Assembly: GCA_021737145.1 (NCBI GenBank)
Contig: JAIPEN010000012.1
Coordinates: forward strand, 1 to 64,000
DNA length: 64,000 bases
Direction: 5' to 3'
Origin: Desulfarculaceae bacterium
GTDB lineage: Bacteria; Desulfobacterota; Desulfarculia; Desulfarculales; Desulfarculaceae
Shown: positions 41,789 to 51,014 of the stretch, piece by piece
How the letters are laid out: each line of letters starts with the position of its first letter
Position numbering within the stretch: position 1 is the first letter of the stretch
Position numbers and translations under genes: made by a program
Notes under the pieces: model-generated
Databases searched by the model: none
Seen by the model: the letters and a program-made list of their open reading frames with translations, nothing else
What the model was told of the DNA's origin: nothing

Positions 41789-43069
41789 TTGAGCTTTTTC
41801 CTCACCATTTTTTATCTCACCGTACTCTACATACGGCCGCAGGATTATTGGGAAGTCATGGTGGGCGTGCCCATCGTCAACTATCTGGCCGGCGGCGCTA
41901 TTGTTTTCGTGTTTTTGGAAGGCAGCTTCTCTAAGGAAAAGTTGGGCAAATCCCCCATCCCCAAGCTGGTTCTCCTGTTTTGGATCTGGCTGGTGGTGAC
42001 CATTGTCATTGGAAAGTTATACATCGGGGGGGCTCCCTGGGTCATAACCCATTTCGGCCGGGTGGCGGTTCTTTACTATCTAATCGTGCTGACCGTCGAC
42101 AGCCTTCCCAGGCTGAAACTGTTCATATGGATTCTTTTGTTGCTGACCAGCTTCTTGGCCGTGGACGCCATCGTCCAGTTCTACACCGGCTTCAGCCTGC
42201 TGGGAGCCCAGGCTCTGGACCGCTCGGTGGCCGGCGGCGAGTCCATCGTCAAGCAGGCCAGGGGCATCGGCATATTCTCCGACCCCAACGACCTGGCCCT
42301 GTATATCGCGCCCATGCTGGCCTTCCTGATGCCCTCGTTTCACAAAAGGGCCATATCCAAGACCATCATGACCGGCGTAATCCTTCTGATCCCCCTTATC
42401 ACCGGCATCATCTACACCCGCTCCCGCGGCGGCATCCTGGCCATGGCCTTTGTGGCCTGGGTGTACATGCGCCACCGGGTGGGCCTCACCTTCTCGGTGG
42501 TGGGCCTGGTCATGCTCTTCGGCCTGCTGATGGCCATCCCCCGCTTCGGCAGCACGGATGTCTCCCATGGCACGGCCCAATCGCGTTTCGACCACTGGGC
42601 CTACGGCCTGGGTCAATTCCGGACCCATCCGGTCTTCGGGATGGGGTACAAAGGCTTCACCTCCCAAGGCTATCATCACACGGCCCACAACTCCTTTGTG
42701 CTGGTGTTGGCCGAAACCGGGGCTATCGGCACGATTCTGTGGATATCCCTGATCTACGCCGCGGGGCGGCATATCTTTGCCATGGAAAGGATAACCAGGG
42801 GCCCTCCCTGGGTTCCCCCTCTGTCCAAGGCCCTCGAAGCGGCCATGGGCAGTTGGATGGTGGCTGCCTTTTTTCTCAGTCAGGCTTACGGCTTCATGCT
42901 GTTCATTTTGCTGGGGCTGATCACGGCCAACGTGAACATCCTGGGCCAGCAAAACCTGGAGATAGGTTTCCACTGGTCCTTCAGGCAGACCCGCAACGCG
43001 ACCCTGGTGACGCTCGGCGTAATCCTGCTGATCCACTTTATGGTTCGTTTCCTGACCGTTCTCAGCTGA
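41789..43069 (+). CDS. Wzy-like O-antigen polymerase/ligase family protein
   Basis: A 426-residue membrane protein with about eleven hydrophobic segments and the Wzy_C/ligase region: RSRGGILAMAFVAW, then a large loop with GMGYKGFTSQGYHHTAHNSFVLVLAETG. Such proteins polymerise lipid-linked repeat units or ligate them to acceptors. Position after the exosortase genes fits the polymerase. The start TTG 41789 is the best available but weakly supported. It follows epsI by 31 bp. Confidence 0.88.
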   Translation: MSFFLTIFYLTVLYIRPQDYWEVMVGVPIVNYLAGGAIVFVFLEGSFSKEKLGKSPIPKLVLLFWIWLVVTIVIGKLYIGGAPWVITHFGRVAVLYYLIVLTVDSLPRLKLFIWILLLLTSFLAVDAIVQFYTGFSLLGAQALDRSVAGGESIVKQARGIGIFSDPNDLALYIAPMLAFLMPSFHKRAISKTIMTGVILLIPLITGIIYTRSRGGILAMAFVAWVYMRHRVGLTFSVVGLVMLFGLLMAIPRFGSTDVSHGTAQSRFDHWAYGLGQFRTHPVFGMGYKGFTSQGYHHTAHNSFVLVLAETGAIGTILWISLIYAAGRHIFAMERITRGPPWVPPLSKALEAAMGSWMVAAFFLSQAYGFMLFILLGLITANVNILGQQNLEIGFHWSFRQTRNATLVTLGVILLIHFMVRFLTVLS

Positions 43070-43072
43070 TGG

Positions 43073-44134
43073 TTGGTTTTGCAGACTAAAGCATTGGAAA
43101 TATGGCTGCCCGCCTACCTCAAGCAAAGGCGCAATCCCCGCCCCGACGACCGGGAGCCGGTGCAGGTGTGCCTGGCCATCACCGACCACTGGGAGCCCTA
43201 TTGGGCCAAAGCCGACGACGCCCTGGCCATGGCCCGCCTGGAGGCCTGGGAACAAGGCTGGCCCCGGGTGACCGAGGGCCTGGCCGACTGCCGGGGGCGG
43301 TCTCCTCAGCACGATTTCTACTACCCCCTGGAGGACTACCGGCCCGAGATGCTCGATCGCCTGGCCGCCCTGTGCGCCCGGGGCCTGGGTTCGGTTGAGG
43401 TGCATCTGCACCACCACGGCGAGAGCAGCCGGGAGCTGGAGGACCTGCTGGCGGGCTACGCCCGGAAGCTGCACCACGAGCACGGCCTGCTGGAGCGCGA
43501 CCCGGAGACCGGCCAGGTCACCTACGGCTTCATCCACGGCAACTGGGCCCTGGACAACTCCCTGCCCGACGGCTCCTGGTGCGGCCGCGACGACGAGATC
43601 AGCATCCTGGCCCGCACCGGCTGCTATGCTGACTTCACCCTGCCCTCGGCCCCCAGCCCGGCCCAGACCCGCATCATCAACTCCATCTACTACGCCACCG
43701 ACGACCCCCACCGCCCCAAGAGCCACGACAGCGGCGACCCAGCCGCGGTGGGCCGCCCGCCCCGGGGAGACCTGCTCATGGTGCAGGGGGTGCTGGCCCT
43801 GGATTGGGGAAGGCGCAAATACGGCCTGCTGCCCCATTTGGAGGTGAGCGATCTGAGCTGGCACAATCCCCCGTCCCTGCGCCGCATGCCCCTTTGGCTG
43901 GACTACGCCCCGGTGGTGCGCGGAGCGGAAAAGGTGCGCTTCATCAAGCTGACCTGTCACGGCGCGCCCGAAAAAAATCAAGCCGTTTTGCTGGGAGCCC
44001 CGATGAGGGCATTTTTACAAGGTCTGGTCTCCCGATATAATGATGGACAGCGATACTGCTTAAAGTTTATGACCAGCCGGGAAATGGCCCAAGCCATCCA
44101 CCGCCTGGAAAGAGGAGAGTTCCCGGCTTGCTGA
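43073..44134 (+). CDS. uncharacterised protein, possibly polysaccharide deacetylase-like
   Basis: A 353-residue soluble protein without a signal peptide. It has features that recall divergent polysaccharide deacetylases: an acidic/His start (LAITDHWEPYWAK), HDFYYPLEDYRPEML, VEVHLHHHGESSRELEDLL, YGFIHGNWALDNS, and RFIKLTCHGAPE near the end. The motifs are too spread for a firm CE4 call. It overlaps the heparinase gene by seven bases, indicating a joint role in polymer editing. Start codon uncertain (TTG 43073 or TTG 43079). Confidence 0.7.
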   Translation: MVLQTKALEIWLPAYLKQRRNPRPDDREPVQVCLAITDHWEPYWAKADDALAMARLEAWEQGWPRVTEGLADCRGRSPQHDFYYPLEDYRPEMLDRLAALCARGLGSVEVHLHHHGESSRELEDLLAGYARKLHHEHGLLERDPETGQVTYGFIHGNWALDNSLPDGSWCGRDDEISILARTGCYADFTLPSAPSPAQTRIINSIYYATDDPHRPKSHDSGDPAAVGRPPRGDLLMVQGVLALDWGRRKYGLLPHLEVSDLSWHNPPSLRRMPLWLDYAPVVRGAEKVRFIKLTCHGAPEKNQAVLLGAPMRAFLQGLVSRYNDGQRYCLKFMTSREMAQAIHRLERGEFPAC

Positions 44135-46809
44135 AACGCTGGATCATACTGACGGCTGTTTTGCTGATGGCCGCCACCAACGCTGGAGCCCAGCAGCAGC
44201 CCGCTGCCCAGCCGGCGGCGGCGGCGCCCGCCGCCCCGGCCGCGGCCAAGCCGGCTCCTCCCTCTGCCCCCACTGTCAGCCAGACCCATCCCCGCCTTTT
44301 GCTGACCCCCAACGACCTGCCCCGGCTGCGGCGCATGGCCACGGCCCGGGCCCTGCGCTGGCGGCGGCTGCTGGCCTGGGCTCTGGGCCAGGCGCGGCAA
44401 GGCGCCGTGCCCCACGACGGTCCCGGCCTGGCCCTGGCCGCGTTGGTCAGCAGCAAGGACGAGCCGGACCTGGCCAAGAAGCTGGGCGCCCTGGCCGTGG
44501 CCTGCGCCCTCAAGGGGGCCCGCTTCGGCATGGTGCAGACCTACAACCGGGGAGTGCTGCTCAGCAAGAACGCCAGCCGCGACCCTCTCACCTTGCTGGG
44601 CAAGGGATACAAGATTCTGCGCCCCAACTACGAGGGGGAACAGTTCCTGCCCGTGGGCCGCTACACGGCCAGCGAGATCACGGTGAACAAAGAGGGGGAG
44701 CCCGCCCTGGGCAAGGCCAACACCGGCGACACCTACCTGCTGCTGCAGGACGAAGTTTTGCCCGCCGCGGCCCTGGTGCGTCAGGTGGCCCTTACCCTGG
44801 ACTGGGCCTGGGACTTCTTCACCCCGGACCAGCGCCGGGGCGTGGCCCGCTGGCTCATTTCCCAGGCCCAGTTTTTCCAGACCCGGGGCCAGGGGTGCTT
44901 TGACACCGAATCGGCCACGGTGCTGGGCATGTCGGCCCTGGCCGCCCTGGCCAGCCACGGCCTGGAGCCGGCGGCCGGCCTCATGCTCACCCAGGTTTGG
45001 CAGAAGCGCTATTTGGGCCAGATCCGTCCCTGCCTGGCCAACCTGGGCTCGGGCGGGGGATGGTTCGAGGGCAACACCCCCGGCGCCCGGGCCGGCCTGG
45101 AGCTGGTGCTGTTCGCTTTGGCCATGCGCAGCGCCACCGGCGAGCGCGGCCCCGGCCTGGTGCCCTGGTTCAGCGACCGCCTGTCTTATCTGCTCTTCCG
45201 CCTGCTGCCCGGCCTGCGCGAGGCCCCCACCGGCAATTACCGCCAGGTGGCCCCGGGGGGCGACGAGGTGCTGGTGCCCCTGGACGCGGCGGAGCTGACC
45301 CGCATGCAGATGATGGGTCTTTTGTCCCTGAGGCCGGATGACCGCTCGGCCGGAGCGGTGCGCGCCCTGCTGCTGGACGGCCGCACGCCCACCATGCTGG
45401 CCCAGCACCGCATTTTCTGGGACTTCCTGTGGCTGGACCCCACCGCGCCCACCGAAGCCCTGGCCACGGTGGCCCTGAGCCATCTGGCCCCGGCCACCGG
45501 ACAGGCGGTGCTGCGCTCGGACTGGTCGGAGCGCTCCACCTGGCTGGGCTTTGACTGCGGGCCCCACTTCGCCATGCACCAGCATCTGTCCGCGGCCAGC
45601 CTGGTGATCTTCCGCCAGGGCATGCTCGCCTTGCAGGAGGGCGGCTACGACGGGTCCTACACCAGCCACGCCATGAACTACGGCATTCGCTCGGTGGCCC
45701 ACAACACCCTGCTGGTTTACGATCCCAAGGAGTACTCCTGGTACGACATGCGCGCGGGCAAAAAGCCCAAGGGCACCTACAGCAAGGACGGGGGGCAGCG
45801 TTCCTGGGCCCTGTTCAACGACAAGGGCAAACCGGTCAAGAGCGCGCCCTGGACCGCCAGCGGCTACAACACCGGCGCCGCGCCCTGGAGCAAGCTGGGC
45901 GACATCTACCAGGTGGCCGAGATCGAGGCCCTGGAGGACGAGCCCCGCTATGCCTATGCGCGGGGGCGGGCCACCAAGGCCTATGACGGCTCCACCCACA
46001 AGGTGAAACGCTTCGTGCGCCACCTGTTCTTGCTGCGGGCCAACGGCCCGGACGACGCCGAGGCGGTGGAAGCGGTGGTGGTGGCCGACGATGTGGAGCT
46101 GGCCCGCAAGGGGCTCAGCGTGCATTTCGTGTTGCACTTCGCCAAGGAGCCCAAGCCGGACAACGCCCTGAAGCAGCTGGCTCCGGGCCGCTGGCGCGGA
46201 CCGGCCACGCCCTTGACGGTGCAGGCCGCCAAGAGCCGCCTGGAGGTGGTGCCGGTGTGGCCCGACGGAACCAGGCTGGACATCACCGGCGGAGCTGGTT
46301 CGGCCGGTTCCTGGGTGGGCAGCCGCAACTACCCGCCCCGGCCGCCCACCAAAAATCCCGCCCCCTGGCGGGCGGAATACGTCATGGCCGACGCGGCCAT
46401 GACCAGTCAACCCATGCTGAACGTACTGCTGCCTTCGGACAACCAGAACGGCCAGATCCCCTTGATAAAGCCGGTGGAGACCGGCGGCAGCGACACCGTG
46501 GGCCTGGTGATCAAGGATCCCACCTGGCCGAGAGTGGTGGTGCTTCGCCTGGGCGAGCCCGGAGCGGAGCCGCCCATCAGCTACCGCTACCCGCCCGGGC
46601 TGAGCCGCCACCTGGTGGCCGGCCTGCGCCCCGGCGTCAGCTACAGCGTGAAGGTGGATTCACTCAAAGTGACCATAAGCCCCGGCGAGGGGCTCAAGAG
46701 TTCGGATGCGGGCCTGCTGGCCTTTCGGGTTGCCCCAGCCCTCACTCGCACCGATGGCGACAAAACCGCGGCCCAGGAGCCGCCCCGGGTCACCCCGGCC
46801 CTCCGCTGA
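44128..46809 (+). CDS. heparinase II/III-family polysaccharide lyase
   Basis: An 893-residue secreted protein. Signal peptide (MLKRWIILTAVLLMAATNAGA), Ala/Pro linker, an alpha/alpha toroid (about 50-430), and the heparinase II/III beta-sandwich with GPHFAMHQHLSAASLVIFRQG, LQEGGYDGSY and RSVAHNTLLVYDPKE. It is probably a periplasmic lyase that trims or clears exopolymer. Start TTG 44128 has GGAG nine bases upstream and overlaps the previous stop. The exact glycan is unknown. Confidence 0.88.
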   Translation: MLKRWIILTAVLLMAATNAGAQQQPAAQPAAAAPAAPAAAKPAPPSAPTVSQTHPRLLLTPNDLPRLRRMATARALRWRRLLAWALGQARQGAVPHDGPGLALAALVSSKDEPDLAKKLGALAVACALKGARFGMVQTYNRGVLLSKNASRDPLTLLGKGYKILRPNYEGEQFLPVGRYTASEITVNKEGEPALGKANTGDTYLLLQDEVLPAAALVRQVALTLDWAWDFFTPDQRRGVARWLISQAQFFQTRGQGCFDTESATVLGMSALAALASHGLEPAAGLMLTQVWQKRYLGQIRPCLANLGSGGGWFEGNTPGARAGLELVLFALAMRSATGERGPGLVPWFSDRLSYLLFRLLPGLREAPTGNYRQVAPGGDEVLVPLDAAELTRMQMMGLLSLRPDDRSAGAVRALLLDGRTPTMLAQHRIFWDFLWLDPTAPTEALATVALSHLAPATGQAVLRSDWSERSTWLGFDCGPHFAMHQHLSAASLVIFRQGMLALQEGGYDGSYTSHAMNYGIRSVAHNTLLVYDPKEYSWYDMRAGKKPKGTYSKDGGQRSWALFNDKGKPVKSAPWTASGYNTGAAPWSKLGDIYQVAEIEALEDEPRYAYARGRATKAYDGSTHKVKRFVRHLFLLRANGPDDAEAVEAVVVADDVELARKGLSVHFVLHFAKEPKPDNALKQLAPGRWRGPATPLTVQAAKSRLEVVPVWPDGTRLDITGGAGSAGSWVGSRNYPPRPPTKNPAPWRAEYVMADAAMTSQPMLNVLLPSDNQNGQIPLIKPVETGGSDTVGLVIKDPTWPRVVVLRLGEPGAEPPISYRYPPGLSRHLVAGLRPGVSYSVKVDSLKVTISPGEGLKSSDAGLLAFRVAPALTRTDGDKTAAQEPPRVTPALR

Positions 46810-46839
46810 AAAGGCACCCCTATTCAGTGGAGGGATGAA

Positions 46840-46867
46840 ATGTGCTAATTTTATACTGATGTGCTAA
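46840..46867 (+). promoter_or_regulatory. direct repeat with a -10-like box before the PrsT-like gene
   Basis: ATGTGCTAA occurs at 46840-46848 and again at 46859-46867, 19 bases apart (about two helical turns). TATACT at 46852-46857 lies between them; no good -35 is seen. This could be an operator for an activator; inference only. It falls in the 174-bp gap after the heparinase gene, the largest gap since 32602 except for the CapK gap. Confidence 0.3.
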
Positions 46868-46983
46868 ACACCGGGCATATCGGTCCGCAGCGCGGCCTTG
46901 GCGGCGACCGGGAAACCGACTCGAAAGCGGCTTCCCGCGGCGGCGCCCGCGAAGGTGGCGCAAACACACGGTTGGAGAAAAGC

Positions 46984-49377
46984 ATGGAACCCATGGCAAA
47001 GGCATTGGGCAGAATGGGGTTGGTCGCGCTGGTCGTGGCGGCCCTGTGTTTGGGGGGCGCTTCGGCTTGGGCCCAAACCAAGGATGAGTTCCTCAAGAAG
47101 GGGCAGGAATACTACGACCAGGGCAAATTCCGCGAGGCGGCCCTGGAGTTCCGCAATGCAGTGCAAAAAGACCCGCAGTTCGCCGACGCCCACTACAAGC
47201 TGGCCTTGACCTATCTCAAGCTGGGCGACCTGGGCCAGGCTTACCGCATGCTGTTCAACGTGGTGACCCTGGACCCGGGCAATTTGGACGCCCAGGTGCG
47301 TCTGGGCCAGATCGCCCTGTTGGCCGGCCGGGTGAACGAGGCCATGGAGCGCGCCGAGATCGCGCTCAAGGAAAAGCCGGAGGACGTCGACGCCCTGGTG
47401 CTCAAGGGACAGGCCTTCAGCCAGTTGCAGGAGACCGCCAAGGCGGTGGTCACCCTGGAGACAGCGCTCAAGATGGCCCCCAAGCGGGCCGACATCCGGG
47501 TGCTATTGGGACAGCTCCACGTGGAGGAGGGCCGTCCCGACCTGGCTGAAAACGAGTTCCGCGAGGCCATCAAGCTGGCACCCAAGCTGCTCACTCCCCG
47601 TTTGCTGCTGGTGCGCCTGTTCCTAAACCAGAAGCAGGACGAAAAGGCGCTGACCGCGCTCAGGGAGACGGTCAAGGCCCATCCCCAGGAGGCCCGTCTC
47701 CAGCTAATGCTGGTGGAGCTGCTGATGCGCATGCAGCAGCCCGGCGAGGCCGAGCAGGCCCTGCAGAAGCTGGTGGCCACCAACCCCGGCCAGGAACGCC
47801 CCCGCCTGGCCCTGGCCCGCCTCTACGCGGTCAACGGACAGTTCGCCAAGGCCGAGCAGGTCTACCTGGCCACGGTGCGCCAGTTCCCCAACTCCATGTG
47901 GCCCTCGCTGATGACCGCCCGCTTCTTCGCCTCCCGGGGCGAGATCAGGAAGGCCCTGGCCTACCTCAACCAGGCGGCCAAGGTGGCCCCGGACTCGCCG
48001 GTGCCCCTGAACGCCTTGGCCGAGCTGGACCTGGAGCGCGGCCTGTTGAATGACTCGGAAAAGCGCATCACGACCATCTTGAAGAAGTTCCCGGACAACG
48101 CCGCGGCCGAGATTCTGCAAGGCCGCCTGCTCATGGCCCGGGGCGATATAGACAAGGCCGTGGCCACCCTCACCTCGGTCATCCGCCAGCGGCCCAACGA
48201 TCCCGAGGCCCTTTACCGCCGGGCCCAGGCCTTCGCGGCCCAGCGCAAGCCCCAGTTGGCCAGGGCCGACCTGGTCAAGGCGGTGCAGGCCGACTCGGCC
48301 GACACCCGGGCCCGCTTCCTTCTGGCGGCGATCTACGCCCGCTCCGGCGAGCTGTTGCAGGCCATCAACGAGATGAACCAGATCCTGGCCCTGGAGCCAA
48401 AGAACCTGGCCGCCCTGGAGATGCGCGGCCGCCTCTATCTGGCCCAAGGCACCTACAACAAGGCTCGGTCCGACTTCCAGACCCTTATCAAGCGCGCCCC
48501 GAACTCGGCGGCGGGTTACTATCGCATGGGCATGCTCACCCAGGCCCAGAACCAGACCCCCCAGGCCAAGCACTTCTACGAGGAGGCCCTCAAGCGCAAC
48601 CCGGGCAACATCGACGCCCTGATGCGCATCGCCTTCATCGACATGTCGGCCCAGAAGCCGAAGGAGGCCATCAAGCGGGTCCAGGCCCAGATGCCCAAGG
48701 TGGAGCGCAAGGACCTCATCTACAACCTGCTGGGCGACCTGTACATGATCCAGGCCCGGCCGGACAAGGCGGTGCCCGAGTTCAAAAAGGCCCTGGAGCT
48801 CAACCCCCGCCTGATCACCGCCCTGATGGGCCTGGCCGCCACCGCGCGCAGCGGCAACAAGCTCAAGGAGTCGGAGAACTATCTGCGGCAGGCCCTCAAG
48901 CTCAACCCCAACAACCCCACCGCCCTGGTGGCCCTGGGCGACGTGCATGAGCTCATGGGCAACACCGACATGGCCATCGAGGACTACCGCAAGGCCCTTA
49001 GCCTGAACCGCGACTTCGTGCCGGCCCTGAACAACCTGTCGTATCTGCTGTCCCAAAAGGGCGGCGACAAAAACCTCAACGAGGCCTTGCCCCTTATCCA
49101 GCGGGCCAAGCGTCTGGCCCCCGGCGACCCCCGGGTGCTGGACACCCTGGGGTGGGTGCTCAGCCAGCGCGGCGCCCACACCAGCGCCCTGGCCGAGCTG
49201 GGCGAGGCCCGCAAGCTCAACCCCAACAACCCCACGGTCTATTACCACCTGGGGGCCACCTACATGGCCATGAACAAGCTGGAGCAGGCCAAGACCAATT
49301 TGCAAAAGGCCATCTCCCTGGGCGAGTTCAGGGAAAAGGCGGAGGCCTTGCGTCTGCTCAAAACCATAAAGGGATGA
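46984..49377 (+). CDS. PrsT-like TPR protein of the PEP-CTERM/XrtA system
   Basis: A 797-residue protein with a signal peptide (MEPMAKALGRMGLVALVVAALCL..., cleavage near SAWAQ) and about twenty tetratricopeptide repeats, starting EFLKKGQEYYDQGKFREAALEFRNAVQKDPQFADAHYKLA. Proteins of this size and layout (TPR, EPS/PEP-CTERM locus) are a hallmark of exosortase loci and may scaffold the periplasmic export machine. ATG 46984 has GGAG six bases upstream. Confidence 0.9.
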   Translation: MEPMAKALGRMGLVALVVAALCLGGASAWAQTKDEFLKKGQEYYDQGKFREAALEFRNAVQKDPQFADAHYKLALTYLKLGDLGQAYRMLFNVVTLDPGNLDAQVRLGQIALLAGRVNEAMERAEIALKEKPEDVDALVLKGQAFSQLQETAKAVVTLETALKMAPKRADIRVLLGQLHVEEGRPDLAENEFREAIKLAPKLLTPRLLLVRLFLNQKQDEKALTALRETVKAHPQEARLQLMLVELLMRMQQPGEAEQALQKLVATNPGQERPRLALARLYAVNGQFAKAEQVYLATVRQFPNSMWPSLMTARFFASRGEIRKALAYLNQAAKVAPDSPVPLNALAELDLERGLLNDSEKRITTILKKFPDNAAAEILQGRLLMARGDIDKAVATLTSVIRQRPNDPEALYRRAQAFAAQRKPQLARADLVKAVQADSADTRARFLLAAIYARSGELLQAINEMNQILALEPKNLAALEMRGRLYLAQGTYNKARSDFQTLIKRAPNSAAGYYRMGMLTQAQNQTPQAKHFYEEALKRNPGNIDALMRIAFIDMSAQKPKEAIKRVQAQMPKVERKDLIYNLLGDLYMIQARPDKAVPEFKKALELNPRLITALMGLAATARSGNKLKESENYLRQALKLNPNNPTALVALGDVHELMGNTDMAIEDYRKALSLNRDFVPALNNLSYLLSQKGGDKNLNEALPLIQRAKRLAPGDPRVLDTLGWVLSQRGAHTSALAELGEARKLNPNNPTVYYHLGATYMAMNKLEQAKTNLQKAISLGEFREKAEALRLLKTIKG

Positions 49378-49414
49378 TCCCGGAACGGCCCGCCGGAATT
49401 CCCCCAGCCAACCG

Positions 49415-49479
49415 CCGTCACCTGGCCTTGGGCCTCCGGCGCACCAGGTGACGGCCCCGGCCCCAGCCCCTGTGGGGCC
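49415..49479. repeat. two consecutive hairpins between the PrsT-like and CapK-like genes
   Basis: First, a perfect 11-bp inverted repeat, CCGTCACCTGG (49415-49425) and CCAGGTGACGG (49444-49454). Second, GGCCCC (49459-49464) with GGGGCC (49474-49479). Neither is followed by a T run, so they look like processing or partial termination signals rather than classical terminators. Confidence 0.6.
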
Positions 49480-49604
49480 GCTGGCGGTGTTTGGCCGCGG
49501 CATCCTTTTGCTGCCCCCCTGGTGAAGCAGCCGCCGGCATCCGCGGAAGGGGCCACGCCAGCGACCGTGGCCCGAAGTTCATAAGCCAACCCACGAGAGA
49601 GCCC

Positions 49605-51014
49605 ATGGCCTACCCAGCCCCGCCCTCAACCCCATACAGCCGCTTGTGGCGCAGGTTGTTGGAGCCGGGATTCGAAAAACTACGCGGTAAACGCATCGGG
49701 GAAGTCACCGCCCTGCTGGAGCAGTCCCAGAGCTGGGACCTGGCGCGGCTGCAAGACTGGCAGTGGAGCCAGTTGGGCAAGCTCCTGGCCTGGGCCAAGG
49801 ACAAGGTGCCTTATTACCAGGACTGGTTTTCCCAAAACCGCCTGGAGGCGCGGGAGGTGGTCGAGCAGCGGGATCTGAGCCTGCTGCCCCTGGTGGACCG
49901 CGATCTGGTCAGCGCCCGGCCAGAGCTTTTCCGGGCCGCCCCCCTGCCGGCGGGCAGCATCCAGAAAAACACCGGCGGCACCACCGGCGCGCCCATGCGC
50001 CTGAAGCTGGACCCTTATTCCAACGACTGGCGCACCGCGGTCACCCGGCGGGGTTACGGCTGGGCCGGGGCCCACAACGGCAACCGGATGCTCATGGTCT
50101 GGAGCACCGACCTGATCCCCCCCAGCCCCCAGGCCCTGCGCAAGCGCCGTTTGCACCACCTGCTGCTGCGCCTGCACAATGTCAGCTACATGAACATACT
50201 CTCGCCGGCCGACGCGGACCTGGTGATGCGCTCCGTGGACCGGTTCAAGCCCCTGGCCATCGTCACCTACCCCTCGGCCGCCGAGGTGTTCTGCCAGCGG
50301 GCCCTGGACACCGGCTGGCGCCCCCGCCACAAGCCCTTCGGCGTGATCACCGGGGCCGAGACCCTGTTCCCCCACCAGCGGGAGATGCTCAGCCAGGTCA
50401 TGCAGTGCCAGGTCTTCCAGACCTACGGCAGCCGGGAGTTCATGCTCACCGGTTGCGAGTGCCAGGCCCACGACGGCATGCATGTTTCCGAGGAAAACCT
50501 GATGCTGGAGATACTGGACGGCGAGCGCCCCCAGGGCCCCGGCCAACTGGGCGAGGTGGTCATCACCGACCTGCACAACTTCGCCCAGCCCTTTATCCGC
50601 TACCGCATCGGGGACATGGCCTCCTGGCATTCCTGGGAGGTCTGCTCCTGCGGCCGGGCCCACCGCCGCCTGGGCCAGGTGGAGGGCAAGGTGGTGGACA
50701 TGATCCAGGCCCCGGACGGCAGCAAGCTGACCGGGCATTTCTTCCCCCACCTGCTCAAGGACTTCGACGCGGTGGAGCGTTATCAGGTGGTGCAGCAAAA
50801 TCTGGAAAGCGTGACCATCCGCTTGAAGCTGCGCAGCCGGCTGGAGGATGGGGAGCGCGACTATATACTGAACAAGTTCCGGGAATTTTTGCCCGGCGTG
50901 GAGCCAACCATCCAAGAGGTCGACGAAGTGGAGATCGCCCCCACCGGCAAGATCCGCACGGTCATCGGATTGGGCTCCTCCTCTCAACCCAAGCAAGCGG
51001 GCGCTGACCAATGA
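49605..51014 (+). CDS. CapK-like (phenylacetate-CoA ligase family) AMP-forming enzyme
   Basis: A 469-residue adenylate-forming enzyme of the PaaK/CapK group found in capsule and EPS loci. The AMP-binding motif is KNTGGTTGAPM (121-131), followed by TYPSAAEVF, FGVITGAETL, QTYGSREFM and YRIGDMA. A cysteine cluster (GCECQ, CSCGR) lies in the C-terminal half. The acid it activates is unknown. ATG 49605 follows GAGAG. It is coupled to the inositol-monophosphatase-like gene by ATGA overlap, so activation and dephosphorylation probably belong together. Confidence 0.85.
   Translation: MAYPAPPSTPYSRLWRRLLEPGFEKLRGKRIGEVTALLEQSQSWDLARLQDWQWSQLGKLLAWAKDKVPYYQDWFSQNRLEAREVVEQRDLSLLPLVDRDLVSARPELFRAAPLPAGSIQKNTGGTTGAPMRLKLDPYSNDWRTAVTRRGYGWAGAHNGNRMLMVWSTDLIPPSPQALRKRRLHHLLLRLHNVSYMNILSPADADLVMRSVDRFKPLAIVTYPSAAEVFCQRALDTGWRPRHKPFGVITGAETLFPHQREMLSQVMQCQVFQTYGSREFMLTGCECQAHDGMHVSEENLMLEILDGERPQGPGQLGEVVITDLHNFAQPFIRYRIGDMASWHSWEVCSCGRAHRRLGQVEGKVVDMIQAPDGSKLTGHFFPHLLKDFDAVERYQVVQQNLESVTIRLKLRSRLEDGERDYILNKFREFLPGVEPTIQEVDEVEIAPTGKIRTVIGLGSSSQPKQAGADQ

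Noticed and set aside
46868..46983. A GEMM-like cyclic-di-GMP riboswitch (GGGAAACCGACTCGAAAGCGG) before the PrsT-like gene.
   Set aside because: Only the GAAA-capped hairpin is similar; the conserved GACGCAAAGCC half and second stem are absent.
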